The position numbers and the translations under genes are program-made. Positions 45,798-55,340 of a DNA stretch of 63,661 nucleotides are shown here, one piece after another. The DNA lies in assembly GCA_910585935.1 (NCBI GenBank), contig CAJUHN010000001.1, forward strand, positions 1-63,661. Direction: 5' to 3'. The DNA is from an uncultured Lachnospiraceae bacterium (GTDB taxonomy: Bacteria; Bacillota; Clostridia; Lachnospirales; Lachnospiraceae). Each line of letters starts with the position of its first letter. Within the stretch, counting starts at the first letter, position 1. The notes under the pieces were generated by a model. It ran no database searches. It worked only from the letters and a program-made list of their open reading frames with translations, and had not been told where the DNA came from.

Positions 45798-45851
45798 AAA
45801 TACTATAACATTTATTTTGTTTTTCTTAAGAGATTTTCCAACTTTCTACCC

Positions 45852-45880
45852 TTTACACCTCGACTGGATTATAGTACAAT
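45852..45880 (+). promoter_or_regulatory. sigma-A promoter of the GtrB-like operon
   Basis: TTTACA (45852-45857), a 17-bp spacer and TACAAT (45875-45880), about 45 bp before the proposed start of the glycosyltransferase gene. Confidence 0.65.
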
Positions 45881-45924
45881 AACAACCATATATTACAAAA
45901 AATTCCAACTAGAGGTGATTTACT

Positions 45925-46911
45925 ACGAGTATAACACAAATTGATATTATTATACCCTGTTATAATGAGGAAGATGTCTTACAATTATTTTATACAGAAA
46001 CGCAAAAAATATTAGATACTATTTCTGATTATTCCTTTCGTTATCTCTTTGTAGATGATGGAAGTCATGATAAAACGATACAGATATTAAAAGAACTCTC
46101 ACACGCGCATGAAAATGTCTGTTACCTTTCTTTCTCCCGTAATTTTGGAAAAGAAGCTGCCATGTATGCTGGACTCAAGAATACAGATGCAGATTATGTG
46201 ATTATCATGGATGCAGATTTACAGCACCCCCCTGCTTTAATACCGACTATGATACAGGAAATAGAAAATGGTCATGACTGCTGTGCGGCGATGCGCACTT
46301 CCAGAAAGGGGGAATCTAAAATCCGCAGCGCCTTTTCCCGTACCTTCTATCGCTTGAGTAATCATTTAACCGATATAAAACTGGTACAAGGTGCTGTTGA
46401 TTTCCGTATCATGTCCCGCCAGATGGTGGAAGCTGTTTTAGAACTCTGTGAAGTTCAACGCTTTTCCAAAGGCATTTTTGCATGGGTGGGCTTTGATACA
46501 AAATGGATTCCATATGAGAATGTAGAACGTCCCCTTGGAAAAACCAAATGGAGCTTTTGGGGTCTATTTAAGTATGCGATTGATGGCATCACTGCTTTTT
46601 CTGTCGCTCCCCTTCGTATGGTTTCTGCCATGGGATTTTTTATTTCCTGTTTCGCCTTTTTATATATTATCATCACGATTATACAGACGCTTGCCTTTGG
46701 CATTGATGTGCCGGGCTATGTAACCACCTTATGCGCTGTTTTATTTCTTGGCGGAATTATAGAACTTTCTGTCGGTATTTTGGGTGAATATATCGGACAT
46801 ATTTATATGGAAGCCAAAAATAGACCTATTTTTATTTTAAAAGAAACGAATCTTCCTCTGACAAAATCAGCAAAAGAAAAATATTTAAGTTCTAGAAAGG
46901 AGCAATTATGA
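45925..46911 (+). CDS. GtrB/CsbB-type polyprenyl-phosphate glycosyltransferase
   Basis: About 328 residues: a GT2 domain (IDIIIPCYNEEDVLQ, FVDDGSHDKT, MDADLQHPP) and two C-terminal membrane helices (about residues 230-290), as in CsbB/GtrB enzymes that charge undecaprenyl phosphate with a sugar. The family match begins at residue 6, and the reading frame has a TGA at 45916 just upstream. No ATG, GTG or TTG is available before 46162. AGAGGTGA at 45911 points to the ACG at 45925 as the start, so this is either an ACG start, a start-codon mutation or a sequencing error. It overlaps the gtrA-like gene by 4 bp. Confidence 0.85.
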   Translation, partial: TSITQIDIIIPCYNEEDVLQLFYTETQKILDTISDYSFRYLFVDDGSHDKTIQILKELSHAHENVCYLSFSRNFGKEAAMYAGLKNTDADYVIIMDADLQHPPALIPTMIQEIENGHDCCAAMRTSRKGESKIRSAFSRTFYRLSNHLTDIKLVQGAVDFRIMSRQMVEAVLELCEVQRFSKGIFAWVGFDTKWIPYENVERPLGKTKWSFWGLFKYAIDGITAFSVAPLRMVSAMGFFISCFAFLYIIITIIQTLAFGIDVPGYVTTLCAVLFLGGIIELSVGILGEYIGHIYMEAKNRPIFILKETNLPLTKSAKEKYLSSRKEQL

Positions 46912-47318
46912 TAGAACTTGTAAAAAAATTTTGCAATCGAGAAACCATTTCTTATTTAATTTTCGGAATACTCACTACGATTGTGAATCAAGTGACTTTT
47001 GAAATCTGTAAATTTATGGGCGTAAATTATGTAGTCAGTACCATCATCGCATGGATTTTAGCTGTTTCCTTTGCCTATATCACCAATAAACTCTTTGTAT
47101 TTGAGAGCAAAAGCTGGGAAACATCTTTAATCCTCAAAGAAATCAGCTCCTTCGTCGCCTGCCGGTTATTTTCCGGAGCATGTGATTTAGGATTTATGGT
47201 TTTTGCAGTAGAATATATTCACATCAATGATTCCTTAGCAAAATTGTGTTCTAATGTTTTTGTTGTTATTATTAATTATGTATTCAGTAAACTTTTTATT
47301 TTTAAGAAAAAAAGTTAA
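46908..47318 (+). CDS. GtrA-like membrane protein
   Basis: 136 residues with four predicted membrane helices, typical of the GtrA/DPMS family: SYLIFGILTTIVNQVTF, STIIAWILAVSFAYITNKLFVF and the final IINYVFSKLFIFK. Members are thought to help flip or present the lipid-linked sugar made by the neighbouring glycosyltransferase. It overlaps that gene by ATGA and is followed 15 bp on by the YfhO-like gene. Confidence 0.88.
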   Translation: MIELVKKFCNRETISYLIFGILTTIVNQVTFEICKFMGVNYVVSTIIAWILAVSFAYITNKLFVFESKSWETSLILKEISSFVACRLFSGACDLGFMVFAVEYIHINDSLAKLCSNVFVVIINYVFSKLFIFKKKS

Positions 47319-47332
47319 ATTAGGAGATAGCT

Positions 47333-49921
47333 ATGAAGATAAAACATAAATTAAAAGGACAGTATATTCTCTATTTACTTTCCTTTCTCATTCCTGTTTG
47401 TATTCTTATTATCCTTTATATTTTACGAGGTATTTATCCTTTTGGAAAACAATGTTTTCTAAGAAGTGATATGTATCACCAATACGCTCCTTTTCTGGCA
47501 GCTTTTCAGGAAAAATTAAAGACAGGCGGAGATTTGACCTATTCTTGGGATATCGGAATGGGAATTAATTTCACTGCTCTCTATGCTTATTACTTAGCCA
47601 CACCCATTAACTGGATACTGATTTTATTCTCTCAAAAACATTTGATAGAACTTATGAGTATTTTTATTATTTTTAAAATAGGGCTTTCTGGTTTTACTTT
47701 TTCTTATTATCTCTCTCACCATTTAAAAAACAAAAGCCCTTATATTGCAGCTATTTCTATCTTTTATGCTCTATCTTCTTATATCTGTGCTTATAGTTGG
47801 AATCTGATGTGGCTGGATTGTATTTGGCTCTTTCCTCTTATTATGCTCGGATTAGAACGATTGATAAAAGAAGGAAAATGTGTTCTTTATTGTATTACTT
47901 TAGGACTTTGTATTCTCTCTAACTATTATATTTCTATTATGGTTTGTATTTTCTGTGTATTATATTTTATAGTAGAGATGATCGCCCAAAAAGATTTTCA
48001 TGAATGGTGGAAGAAATGTTTGCGTTTTGCACTCTATTCTGCACTCGCAGGAGGGTTTGCCGCATTTTTATTGATACCAGAGTTTTTCGCTCTTCAGTTG
48101 ACAGTTTCTGGAGATATGAATTTTCCTAAGAACTTAACTCGTTACTTCTCTATCTTAGAAATGTTATCCAGACAGTTGATGTTAGTAGACCCTGCTGTAT
48201 TTTCTGCTCATGAACCTAATATTTATTCTGGTATTTTTGTATTTTTACTCGTTCCATTGTATGCTTTAAATCCTAAAGTCAATACAAAAGAAAAAATCGG
48301 AAAATTTGTATTATTATTTATCTTTTATTTGAGTTTCAATTTAAACATTCCTAATTATATTTGGCATGGCTTTCATTTTCCAAATAGCCTTCCCTGCAGA
48401 CAGAGTTTTATTTATACGTTTCTGATTCTGACGATGACATATGAAGGATTTTTGTATGTAAAACGAGCCTCAAATAAAGAGATTTATTCTATTTTCGGAG
48501 TTATTATCATCTTATTCTTAATCATTGAGCAGATATTTTCCGGAGATAAATATTCTTATAGTATTGTTTATGTGAGCATTTTATTCCTCTCTCTTTATGG
48601 TATCGTGTTTGGATTATATCGAAATCGGACAATTCGATCTATTTTTTGTTGTATCCTATTCTTTTCCATCACTATACTAGAAGCATTTGTGAACACCAAT
48701 AAAACCAGTGTAAACACAACAGGAAGAACCTCTTATGTGAGTGATAATGAAACGATTTCCAATATTTTAGAGTATATAGAAGAAAATGATACTTCCTTTT
48801 TCCGTGTAGAAAAGTTAAAACGCAGAACAAAGAATGACAGTGCTTGGCATCATTATCATGGGGTTTCTTTATTTTCTTCTACTGCAAATGCAGGGTTGAG
48901 CAAATTTTTAAGTAATATGGGATGTGAAGAATCCACAAACTCTTATTCCTACTATGGTTCTACTCCTATAACAGAGGGTATGTTATCTGTAAAATATCTA
49001 TTAAGCAATAATATTATAGAAGATACTCCTCTCAGAGAAATGTTTGTCTATGAGGATTCTATTTATTTATATAAAAATAATAATATCCTCCCATTGGGTT
49101 TTTTAGTTCCTAATACATTGGAAGAAGAATGGGTGATGGACAATTCAAACCCATTTTATGTACAAAATAATTATGCAGAACTGACCACTGGTATTTCTCC
49201 TATTTTCTCTGCAATGGACTATAGTACTTCAGAAAACAGTATGGATATTTATGTAGAAAAAGATCAGAATGTTTATGTTTATATCACATCAGAAGGAGAA
49301 GATTTCATCGCTAATTATTATGATGGAAATGGGATAGAGTTAGAGGAAATGGAAGCTTCCACTTTCAATGGAGTAAAGCATAAATATATCATGGACTTAG
49401 GATATTGTAAAGCTGGAACTACAATCACTCTCTCCGCTACTGGACAAAATTCTATCCATGCCTATGTTTATGGTTTAAATTTAGATAATTTCAAACATTA
49501 TCATGAAATTATGGCAAACCAAGTAATGGAAGGAATTAGTTATGATGATACACACGTCAAAGGAAAAGTAACCGCACAAGAAGATATGCTTTTATTTACT
49601 TCTATTATTTATGAAAAAGGCTGGACAGCAAAAGTAGACGGAAAAGAGGTAGAAGTTCTTCCATTTAAAGATGCCTTTGTTTCTATTCCTATATCGGCTG
49701 GAACACACACGATTGAATTATCTTATACTCCTTATGGATATAGTATAGGTATTTTGATTTCCCTTTTGAGTTTGAGTATTTTTGTAATGATTTGCATCTT
49801 TAAAGCTTCTAAAAACCGAAAAAAAGAGAAAAAACAAGTAGAAATATTGGAAGAGGAAGAAGTAGTAGATGAAGATGAAGAAATAGAACAAGAAACAGAC
49901 GAAACAACAGATACTTTATGA
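47333..49921 (+). CDS. YfhO-family membrane protein
   Basis: 862 residues. Many membrane helices in the first 460 residues, with LRSDMYHQYAPFLAAF and SWDIGMGINF in the first extracellular loop, then a large outside domain (VSDNETISNILEYIEEN through GTHTIELSYTPYG), a last helix near 810 and an acidic C-terminal tail. YfhO of B. subtilis adds GlcNAc from the CsbB-made lipid carrier to lipoteichoic acid. With the GtrB- and GtrA-like genes in one operon, a similar cell-envelope glycosylation is likely here. A palindromic repeat begins 33 bp after the stop. Confidence 0.9.
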   Translation: MKIKHKLKGQYILYLLSFLIPVCILIILYILRGIYPFGKQCFLRSDMYHQYAPFLAAFQEKLKTGGDLTYSWDIGMGINFTALYAYYLATPINWILILFSQKHLIELMSIFIIFKIGLSGFTFSYYLSHHLKNKSPYIAAISIFYALSSYICAYSWNLMWLDCIWLFPLIMLGLERLIKEGKCVLYCITLGLCILSNYYISIMVCIFCVLYFIVEMIAQKDFHEWWKKCLRFALYSALAGGFAAFLLIPEFFALQLTVSGDMNFPKNLTRYFSILEMLSRQLMLVDPAVFSAHEPNIYSGIFVFLLVPLYALNPKVNTKEKIGKFVLLFIFYLSFNLNIPNYIWHGFHFPNSLPCRQSFIYTFLILTMTYEGFLYVKRASNKEIYSIFGVIIILFLIIEQIFSGDKYSYSIVYVSILFLSLYGIVFGLYRNRTIRSIFCCILFFSITILEAFVNTNKTSVNTTGRTSYVSDNETISNILEYIEENDTSFFRVEKLKRRTKNDSAWHHYHGVSLFSSTANAGLSKFLSNMGCEESTNSYSYYGSTPITEGMLSVKYLLSNNIIEDTPLREMFVYEDSIYLYKNNNILPLGFLVPNTLEEEWVMDNSNPFYVQNNYAELTTGISPIFSAMDYSTSENSMDIYVEKDQNVYVYITSEGEDFIANYYDGNGIELEEMEASTFNGVKHKYIMDLGYCKAGTTITLSATGQNSIHAYVYGLNLDNFKHYHEIMANQVMEGISYDDTHVKGKVTAQEDMLLFTSIIYEKGWTAKVDGKEVEVLPFKDAFVSIPISAGTHTIELSYTPYGYSIGILISLLSLSIFVMICIFKASKNRKKEKKQVEILEEEEVVDEDEEIEQETDETTDTL

Positions 49922-49953
49922 GATAAGTATGTTTGCAGAACACTTTGACCAAA

Positions 49954-50105
49954 GGTTCGCACGGCAAGAAATTTTCCAACGAAGCCGCGCTTTCGCTCCG
50001 TTCCAGACGTAACGGTACTAAATTCGCAGCCCCTAACAGGACTGCTCATTAAGTGCCAACGTCTTCCAAGGGGCTTCTTTTGGAATAATTTCTTGCCTTA
50101 GCTAG
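49954..50105 (-). repeat. palindromic repeat, copy 7
   Basis: Minus orientation. GGCAAGAAATTTTCCAA pairs with TTGGAATAATTTCTTGCC except for one bulge; the outermost few bases do not pair. The flank CTTTGACCAAAGGTTCGC is almost the same as outside copy 1. The apical hairpin equals that of copy 1. Confidence 0.9.
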
Positions 50106-50264
50106 TTTATTCGTTATTCTAGAGAAAAAATATATTATTTCTTGTTGGATTTTTTAATTATTTTATAGACTTATAAAAAAATATAAATATTATTTCAAAT
50201 ACTGTTTCTACTTGAATTTTTTAATTTTTTATCAAAACTGCTTTTTTGTAGAATTATTAACAAA

Positions 50265-50418
50265 CTAGCCCCTGTAAGCACCTATTCCAAAAGAAACCCC
50301 TTGGAAGACGTTGGTACTTAATGAGCGGTGCGGTGACGCGCCGAGAATTTAGTACCACTACGTCTGGAACGGAGCGGGAGCGCGGTTTCGTTGGAATAGG
50401 TGCTTACAGGGGCGAATC
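50265..50418 (+). repeat. palindromic repeat, copy 8
   Basis: Plus orientation, facing copy 7 across about 160 bp. The arms GCCCCTGTAAGCACCTATTC and their complement pair perfectly over 23 bp, yet share little sequence with the arms of other copies. The apical part (GAGCGGTGCGGTGACGCGCC) is the most diverged of the set and still has self-complementary bases. Confidence 0.9.
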
Positions 50419-50527
50419 TTTTTATCAAAATGATTTGCAAGATATCTTATATACTTAAACTTTGTATTCGTTAGATTTTTATGAAATAAGAATGTATTTT
50501 AATTTACTTATAAAAGGGAGGTTTCAA

Positions 50528-51511
50528 ATGTCTATAAAAGTATCTGTCATTATTCCTGTATATAATTCTGAAAAAACATTAGTTTCCTGTATTGGAAATT
50601 TGGTTCATCAAACATTAACTGACATAGAATTATTATTTGTAAATGATTGTTCCACAGATAATAGTCTTTCTATTTTAAAAAATTGTTCTTCTCAATTCCC
50701 TGATATCGTACATGTTCTTTCTACTCAAGAAAATTTAGGAGCAGGTGGAGCGCGTAATTTAGCTTTAGAAATCGCTAAAGGTGAATATATTGGCTTTGTA
50801 GATAGCGATGATTTAGCAGATACTACCATGTTTGAAAAACTTTATCAAATGGCTGTTTCTGAAAATTATGATATCGTTGATTGTGGTTTTTATTACCAGA
50901 GTAAAGATATAAGTATTCTCTATACTGCAGATGAAGACACACACTTCTTAACAGATACTAAGAGGAATCATTTAATTTGTGGCGGAGGTTATTTATGGAG
51001 CAAATTAATTCGCAGAGAATTGATAGAAAAATATCATTTGCGATTTCGAGAGCATGTTATTTTAGAAGATATGGATTTTCTTATGTATTTATTCGCAGTT
51101 TCTTCTAATATCGGAAATTTGCATGAGGTTCTATATATATATAAAGATTCTCCTTCTTCTGCTTCTAAAGAAAAAGATATGGAAAAGTATTGTAATAATA
51201 TTATGCAGGCTATGAGAGCTATTTATGAAAAGATGCATATACTTCTAAACTATTCCAACATAAAATTATCTGTAGAATATAGTATAATACAATTATATTC
51301 CTATGGTATTAATTGTTGTTTAAAGTATCGTCGTTCCAATAATACTTCTCTTATTTTAAAATATCTTTCTCAATTACGCCATTTAAAAAGAGATTATATT
51401 TCTATAGATTATAAAAATAATCCATATGTGCAAAAAAAGATTCCAGATTTAGATCAAAAATTGATGCAAAAAAATGATATCGATCCTCATATTTTGGTAG
51501 AAAACTCATGA
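50528..51511 (+). CDS. family 2 glycosyltransferase
   Basis: 327 residues: GT-A fold with VSVIIPVYNSEKTLVSCI at the start, VNDCSTDNS, LGAGGARNLALEIAKGEYIGFVDSDD with the DxD-type metal motif, and HVILEDMDFLMYL downstream. Such enzymes add sugars to envelope polysaccharide or to lipid carriers. The start is set at the ATG at 50528, seven bases after GGGAGG; a longer frame to 50462 lacks a site. It stands alone, just right of palindromic repeat copy 8. Confidence 0.88.
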   Translation: MSIKVSVIIPVYNSEKTLVSCIGNLVHQTLTDIELLFVNDCSTDNSLSILKNCSSQFPDIVHVLSTQENLGAGGARNLALEIAKGEYIGFVDSDDLADTTMFEKLYQMAVSENYDIVDCGFYYQSKDISILYTADEDTHFLTDTKRNHLICGGGYLWSKLIRRELIEKYHLRFREHVILEDMDFLMYLFAVSSNIGNLHEVLYIYKDSPSSASKEKDMEKYCNNIMQAMRAIYEKMHILLNYSNIKLSVEYSIIQLYSYGINCCLKYRRSNNTSLILKYLSQLRHLKRDYISIDYKNNPYVQKKIPDLDQKLMQKNDIDPHILVENS

Positions 51512-51534
51512 AAGATTTCTCTTGATTTTCCTAC

Positions 51535-51562
51535 TTGTACATTTTCTATTTTGTGTTATAAT
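51535..51562 (+). promoter_or_regulatory. sigma-A promoter of pncB
   Basis: TTGTAC (51535-51540), a 16-bp spacer and TATAAT (51557-51562), about 48 bp before the start codon. Confidence 0.6.
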
Positions 51563-51610
51563 GAATCCAATAACTTTGTTAAAACAATATCAATCTGAAG
51601 GAGATTCACT

Positions 51611-53065
51611 ATGGAGGAAAGAAATTTAACACTATTGACAGATTTATATGAATTGACTATGATGCAGGGCTATTTCAAAAATCAGACAAATGAAACTGTA
51701 ATTTTTGATGCCTTTTATCGTACAAATCCCAGTGGAAGTGGGTATGCGATTGCAGCGGGTTTAGATCAGGTGATAGATTATATTAAAAATTTACATTTTT
51801 CAAAAGAGGATATTTCTTATTTAAAAAGTCTTTCTTTATTTGAAGATGATTTTTTGGAATATCTGTCTGATTTTAAATTCACAGGGAGCATTTATGCTAT
51901 TCCAGAAGGCACTGTAGTTTTTCCTAGAGAACCATTAGTGAAAGTGATCGCCTCTGCGATGGAAGCTCAATTAGTAGAAACTGCTATTTTAAATATTATC
52001 AATCATCAGAGTTTAATCGCTACAAAAGCTTCTCGTGTTGTATATGCAGCGCAGGGAGATGGAGTTATGGAATTTGGTCTGCGCCGTGCTCAAGGACCAG
52101 ATGCGGGCACTTGGGGAGCTAGAGCTGCTATGATCGGAGGTTGTATTGGTACATCTAATGTACTCGCTGGACAGCTTTTTGATGTGCCTGTAAAGGGAAC
52201 ACATGCCCACAGTTGGATCATGAGTTTTCCTGATGAATATACTGCTTTTAAAAAATATGCAGAAATCTATCCAGATGCTTGTTTATTATTAGTGGATACT
52301 TATGATACTCTAAATTCAGGTGTTCCTAATGCTATTCGAGTATTTACGGAAATGAGAGAAGCTGGTATTCCCCTCACTCTTTATGGAATCCGATTGGATA
52401 GTGGAGATCTAGCTTATTTATCAAAAGAAGCTAGAAAGATGTTAGATGAAGCTGGATTTTCAGATGCTGTAATTTCTGCTTCCAGCGATTTAGATGAATA
52501 CCTAATTGACAGTTTAAAAACACAAGGGTCTGCTATTACTTCTTGGGGAGTCGGTACAAATTTAATCACTTCTAAAGATTGTCCTGCTTTTGGCGGTGTG
52601 TATAAATTAGCGGCTATCAAAGATAAACATACAGGAAAGTTTATTCCTAAAATCAAACTTTCTGAAAATACAGAAAAAATAACAAATCCTGGAAATAAGA
52701 CTATTTTTCGATTATATGAAAAAGAAACTGGAAAGATAAAGGCAGATCTGATCGCTCTTGTAGGTGAAAAATTTGATAGTAACTATTCTTTGTTGATTTT
52801 CGATCCAATTGAAACTTGGAAAAAAACATTATTAAAACCTAATACTTATACTATTAGAGAATTGATGATTCCTATTTTTATAGATGGTGAATGTGTTTAT
52901 ACTTCTCCAAAAGTTATGGATATCCGAAAGTATTGTATGCAGGAATTAGATACTCTTTGGGATGAAACTAGACGTTTGGTAAATCCTCATAAAGTTCATG
53001 TGGATTTATCTAACGAACTTTATCAAATAAAGAAACAACTTTTAGATTCTTTTCATCAATCTTAA
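51611..53065 (+). CDS. pncB: nicotinate phosphoribosyltransferase
   Basis: 484 residues: LLTDLYELTMMQGYF at the N-terminus, EFGLRRAQGPDAGTWGARAAMIGGCIGTSNVLAG, the catalytic-region GTHAHSWIMSF, and YGIRLDSGDLAYLSKEAR followed by SWGVGTNLITSKDCPAFGGVYKL. It converts nicotinate and PRPP to nicotinate mononucleotide in NAD salvage. GAAGGAGATT precedes the ATG. Length and motifs are those of the Firmicutes enzyme. It has its own promoter. Confidence 0.95.
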   Translation: MEERNLTLLTDLYELTMMQGYFKNQTNETVIFDAFYRTNPSGSGYAIAAGLDQVIDYIKNLHFSKEDISYLKSLSLFEDDFLEYLSDFKFTGSIYAIPEGTVVFPREPLVKVIASAMEAQLVETAILNIINHQSLIATKASRVVYAAQGDGVMEFGLRRAQGPDAGTWGARAAMIGGCIGTSNVLAGQLFDVPVKGTHAHSWIMSFPDEYTAFKKYAEIYPDACLLLVDTYDTLNSGVPNAIRVFTEMREAGIPLTLYGIRLDSGDLAYLSKEARKMLDEAGFSDAVISASSDLDEYLIDSLKTQGSAITSWGVGTNLITSKDCPAFGGVYKLAAIKDKHTGKFIPKIKLSENTEKITNPGNKTIFRLYEKETGKIKADLIALVGEKFDSNYSLLIFDPIETWKKTLLKPNTYTIRELMIPIFIDGECVYTSPKVMDIRKYCMQELDTLWDETRRLVNPHKVHVDLSNELYQIKKQLLDSFHQS

Positions 53066-53126
53066 TAATTATTTTTTATAGTTTTATAGCTGTTTTAGCT
53101 TAATATGTATTAAGGTTTTAGGTTTT

Positions 53127-53255
53127 GCTCAGGTTAGAGAACTATTTTAAAAGACGTTTTTAAAAATACATTAGCTTATCATTTTGTATTTATTATATAT
53201 TTTTTAGAACAAAGGCGTGATTTTATTCAAATAATTCCTAACCTGAGCTGTTTTT
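53127..53255 (+). other. wide inverted repeat upstream of the GNAT gene
   Basis: GCTCAGGTTAG (53127-53137) and CTAACCTGAGC (53238-53248) are perfect complements about 100 bases apart, and the second is followed by TGTTTTT. It may be the pncB terminator with a very long loop, or a remnant of a small mobile element. Confidence 0.4.
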
Positions 53256-53352
53256 ACTATTCTAAGAAAAGGGGCTGCTTTTTAACATTCCTTCTAAATA
53301 AAAAACAGAATGATAATTTATTTTTTTAAATTTATGATGATAGGATGATATT

Positions 53353-54213
53353 ATGCGATTAGAAACGAATCAACTGACAGAACAACAAAAAAAAGAAATA
53401 TATGAACTTGTCACTATCTGTAATAAAACAGATCGTTTACATGGCAATGCTTTTTTAGAGCAAGAACTCAATGTTTATTCTGATGTTCCTTGCTTTTTTC
53501 TCTATTATGATAATAAAAATTTGGTCAGTTTTTTATCTCTTTTCTTTTCTTGTGTAAATGAAGTAGAAATTAGTGCTTATACTCACCCAGACTATCGCAG
53601 ACAAGGGCACTTTTCCAATTTATTGTGTTGTGCACTTTCCTTATTGAAATCTCTTCCTATAAAAAGAATTCTTTTTATGACAGAGCCTCATTGTAATCAT
53701 ACTATAAAAACATTATCTTCTCTTCATGCGAAATATCTATATTCTGATTACTCTATGACATTATTTCGGAATTGTCCTTATATACTTTCTGAACTTGACT
53801 TTTCTTTATCACTTGCTAATGAAGAAGATTTCAAAGTTTTAAGTTCTATTCATTCAGAAGCTTTTGGAGTAGAGAAAAATATCTCGAAAGATTTCGTGCT
53901 TGATATTTTCTCGCAAGATTCTGTTCTTTGTTATAAATTTTTATTAAAAAATAATATAATTGGATTCTGTAATGTCCTACAAAATGCTTCTTCTATTTTT
54001 CTTTTTGGAATTTGTATTAAAAAAAGAGTTCAAAATCAGGGATATGGGGGAATTATGATGAAATTTTTATTAAATGATTTACTATTATTAAAAAAATCTA
54101 TCACTCTTCAGGTGAATAGTCTTAATATACCCGCACTTCATCTATATCAACGGCTCGGTTTCTCTTCTACCATATGTTTTGACTCTTATTCTATAGAAAA
54201 TAAATGTTTCTAA
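53353..54213 (+). CDS. tandem GNAT-fold acetyltransferase
   Basis: 286 residues with two GNAT-like halves. The first has the acetyl-CoA loop HPDYRRQGHFSNLLCCAL near residues 77-94, the second KKRVQNQGYGGIMMKFLLNDLL near 225-246, followed by LHLYQRLGF. Double GNAT proteins of this size are widespread in Clostridia with unknown substrates. AGGATGATATT precedes the ATG. It stands alone. Confidence 0.8.
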   Translation: MRLETNQLTEQQKKEIYELVTICNKTDRLHGNAFLEQELNVYSDVPCFFLYYDNKNLVSFLSLFFSCVNEVEISAYTHPDYRRQGHFSNLLCCALSLLKSLPIKRILFMTEPHCNHTIKTLSSLHAKYLYSDYSMTLFRNCPYILSELDFSLSLANEEDFKVLSSIHSEAFGVEKNISKDFVLDIFSQDSVLCYKFLLKNNIIGFCNVLQNASSIFLFGICIKKRVQNQGYGGIMMKFLLNDLLLLKKSITLQVNSLNIPALHLYQRLGFSSTICFDSYSIENKCF

Positions 54214-54329
54214 TATGCTTTTATATTATGAAAAATTATTTAAATACGATCTATTCACTAACTTTTTTGAATATTATAACGAAAAGGCTAAATAATAATA
54301 AGTTTAAGTTATCAACATTTTTTTAATAA

Positions 54330-54358
54330 TTGACATTATCTTCTTATTATTATACAAT
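54330..54358 (+). promoter_or_regulatory. sigma-A promoter of the SDR gene
   Basis: TTGACA (54330-54335), a 17-bp spacer and TACAAT (54353-54358), about 35 bp before the start codon. Nearly consensus. Confidence 0.75.
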
Positions 54359-54393
54359 AACAATTAAGGAATTTTATAAAAGGAGGCTATTTT

Positions 54394-55155
54394 ATGGGTA
54401 AATTAGATGGCAAAGTTGCTATTATTACTGGTGGAGGCAGAGGTATTGGATATGGAATCTCTACTGCATTCGCAAAAGAAGGGGCTAATTTAGTTTTGAC
54501 AGGAAGAACTCTTGCAACATTAGAAAAAGCAAAAGAAGAACTAGAAAAGGCATATGGAATTGAAGTTTTAGTTGTTACAGCAGATGGAGGAAATGAAGAA
54601 GCTGTCAATAATGTTATTCAAAAAGCAGTTGAAAAGTTTGGTCGTATTGATACTGTTGTCAATAATGCTCAAGTTTCTAAATCAGGAACTATGTTAGCAG
54701 ACCATACAAAAGAAGATTTTGATGTGGCAATTTATTCTGGTCTATATGCTACCTTCTTTTATATGAAAGCAGCTTTCCCATATTTAAAAGAGTCAAAAGG
54801 TTCTGTGGTTAATTTCGCATCTGGAGCAGGATTATTTGGCAGATTAGGACAATCTTCTTATGCGGCAGCAAAAGAGGGAATTCGTGGAATGTCCAGAGTC
54901 GCTGCTGCAGAATGGGGACCATATGGAATTAATGTTAATGTTGTATGTCCACTCGCTATGACAGAGGGATTGGAACAATGGAAGGAAGAACATCCTGATT
55001 TATTTGAAAAGACAATTCAGGGTATTCCTCTTGGACGTTTTGCAGATCCGGAAAAAGATATCGGACGTGTTTGTGTGTTCTTAGCTTCTGATGAAGCCAG
55101 CTATGTAACAGGAGAAACTATTACACTTCAAGGCGGAAGCGGATTAAGACCATAA
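54394..55155 (+). CDS. short-chain dehydrogenase/reductase
   Basis: 253 residues of a classical SDR: GGGRGIG in the cofactor turn at 13-19, SSYAAAK with the catalytic Tyr and Lys, and the C-terminal ASYVTGETITLQGGSGL. The usual NNAG motif reads NNAQ here. TGR after beta-2 suggests NADP(H). The substrate cannot be read; FabG-like enzymes and sugar or bile-acid dehydrogenases share the fold. AAAGGAGG precedes the ATG; it has its own consensus promoter and terminator. Confidence 0.87.
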   Translation: MGKLDGKVAIITGGGRGIGYGISTAFAKEGANLVLTGRTLATLEKAKEELEKAYGIEVLVVTADGGNEEAVNNVIQKAVEKFGRIDTVVNNAQVSKSGTMLADHTKEDFDVAIYSGLYATFFYMKAAFPYLKESKGSVVNFASGAGLFGRLGQSSYAAAKEGIRGMSRVAAAEWGPYGINVNVVCPLAMTEGLEQWKEEHPDLFEKTIQGIPLGRFADPEKDIGRVCVFLASDEASYVTGETITLQGGSGLRP

Positions 55156-55174
55156 AGTCTTTTTAGAAAAAAAG

Positions 55175-55214
55175 GGATATTTCTTAATATTATATTATTA
55201 GGAAATATCCTTTT
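55175..55214 (+). terminator. intrinsic terminator of the SDR gene
   Basis: GGATATTTCTTAATA (from 55175) pairs with TATTAGGAAATATCC (to 55210), with one wobble, followed by TTTT. Confidence 0.8.
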
Positions 55215-55340
55215 CTATGTTATTGATATCTTTTTTATAAAATAATTTAATATATTATATCAATAGTACTATAAAGATGTTGTAATAATATTATATAGTA
55301 AAATTCTGGACATTTTTAGAAAATTATAGAACATTTAGAA

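Noticed and set aside
49732..50049. Minus-strand frame across the end of the YfhO gene and repeat copy 7
   Set aside because: Antisense to a real gene; the Ser-rich run mirrors the acidic tail of YfhO, and the rest is repeat sequence.
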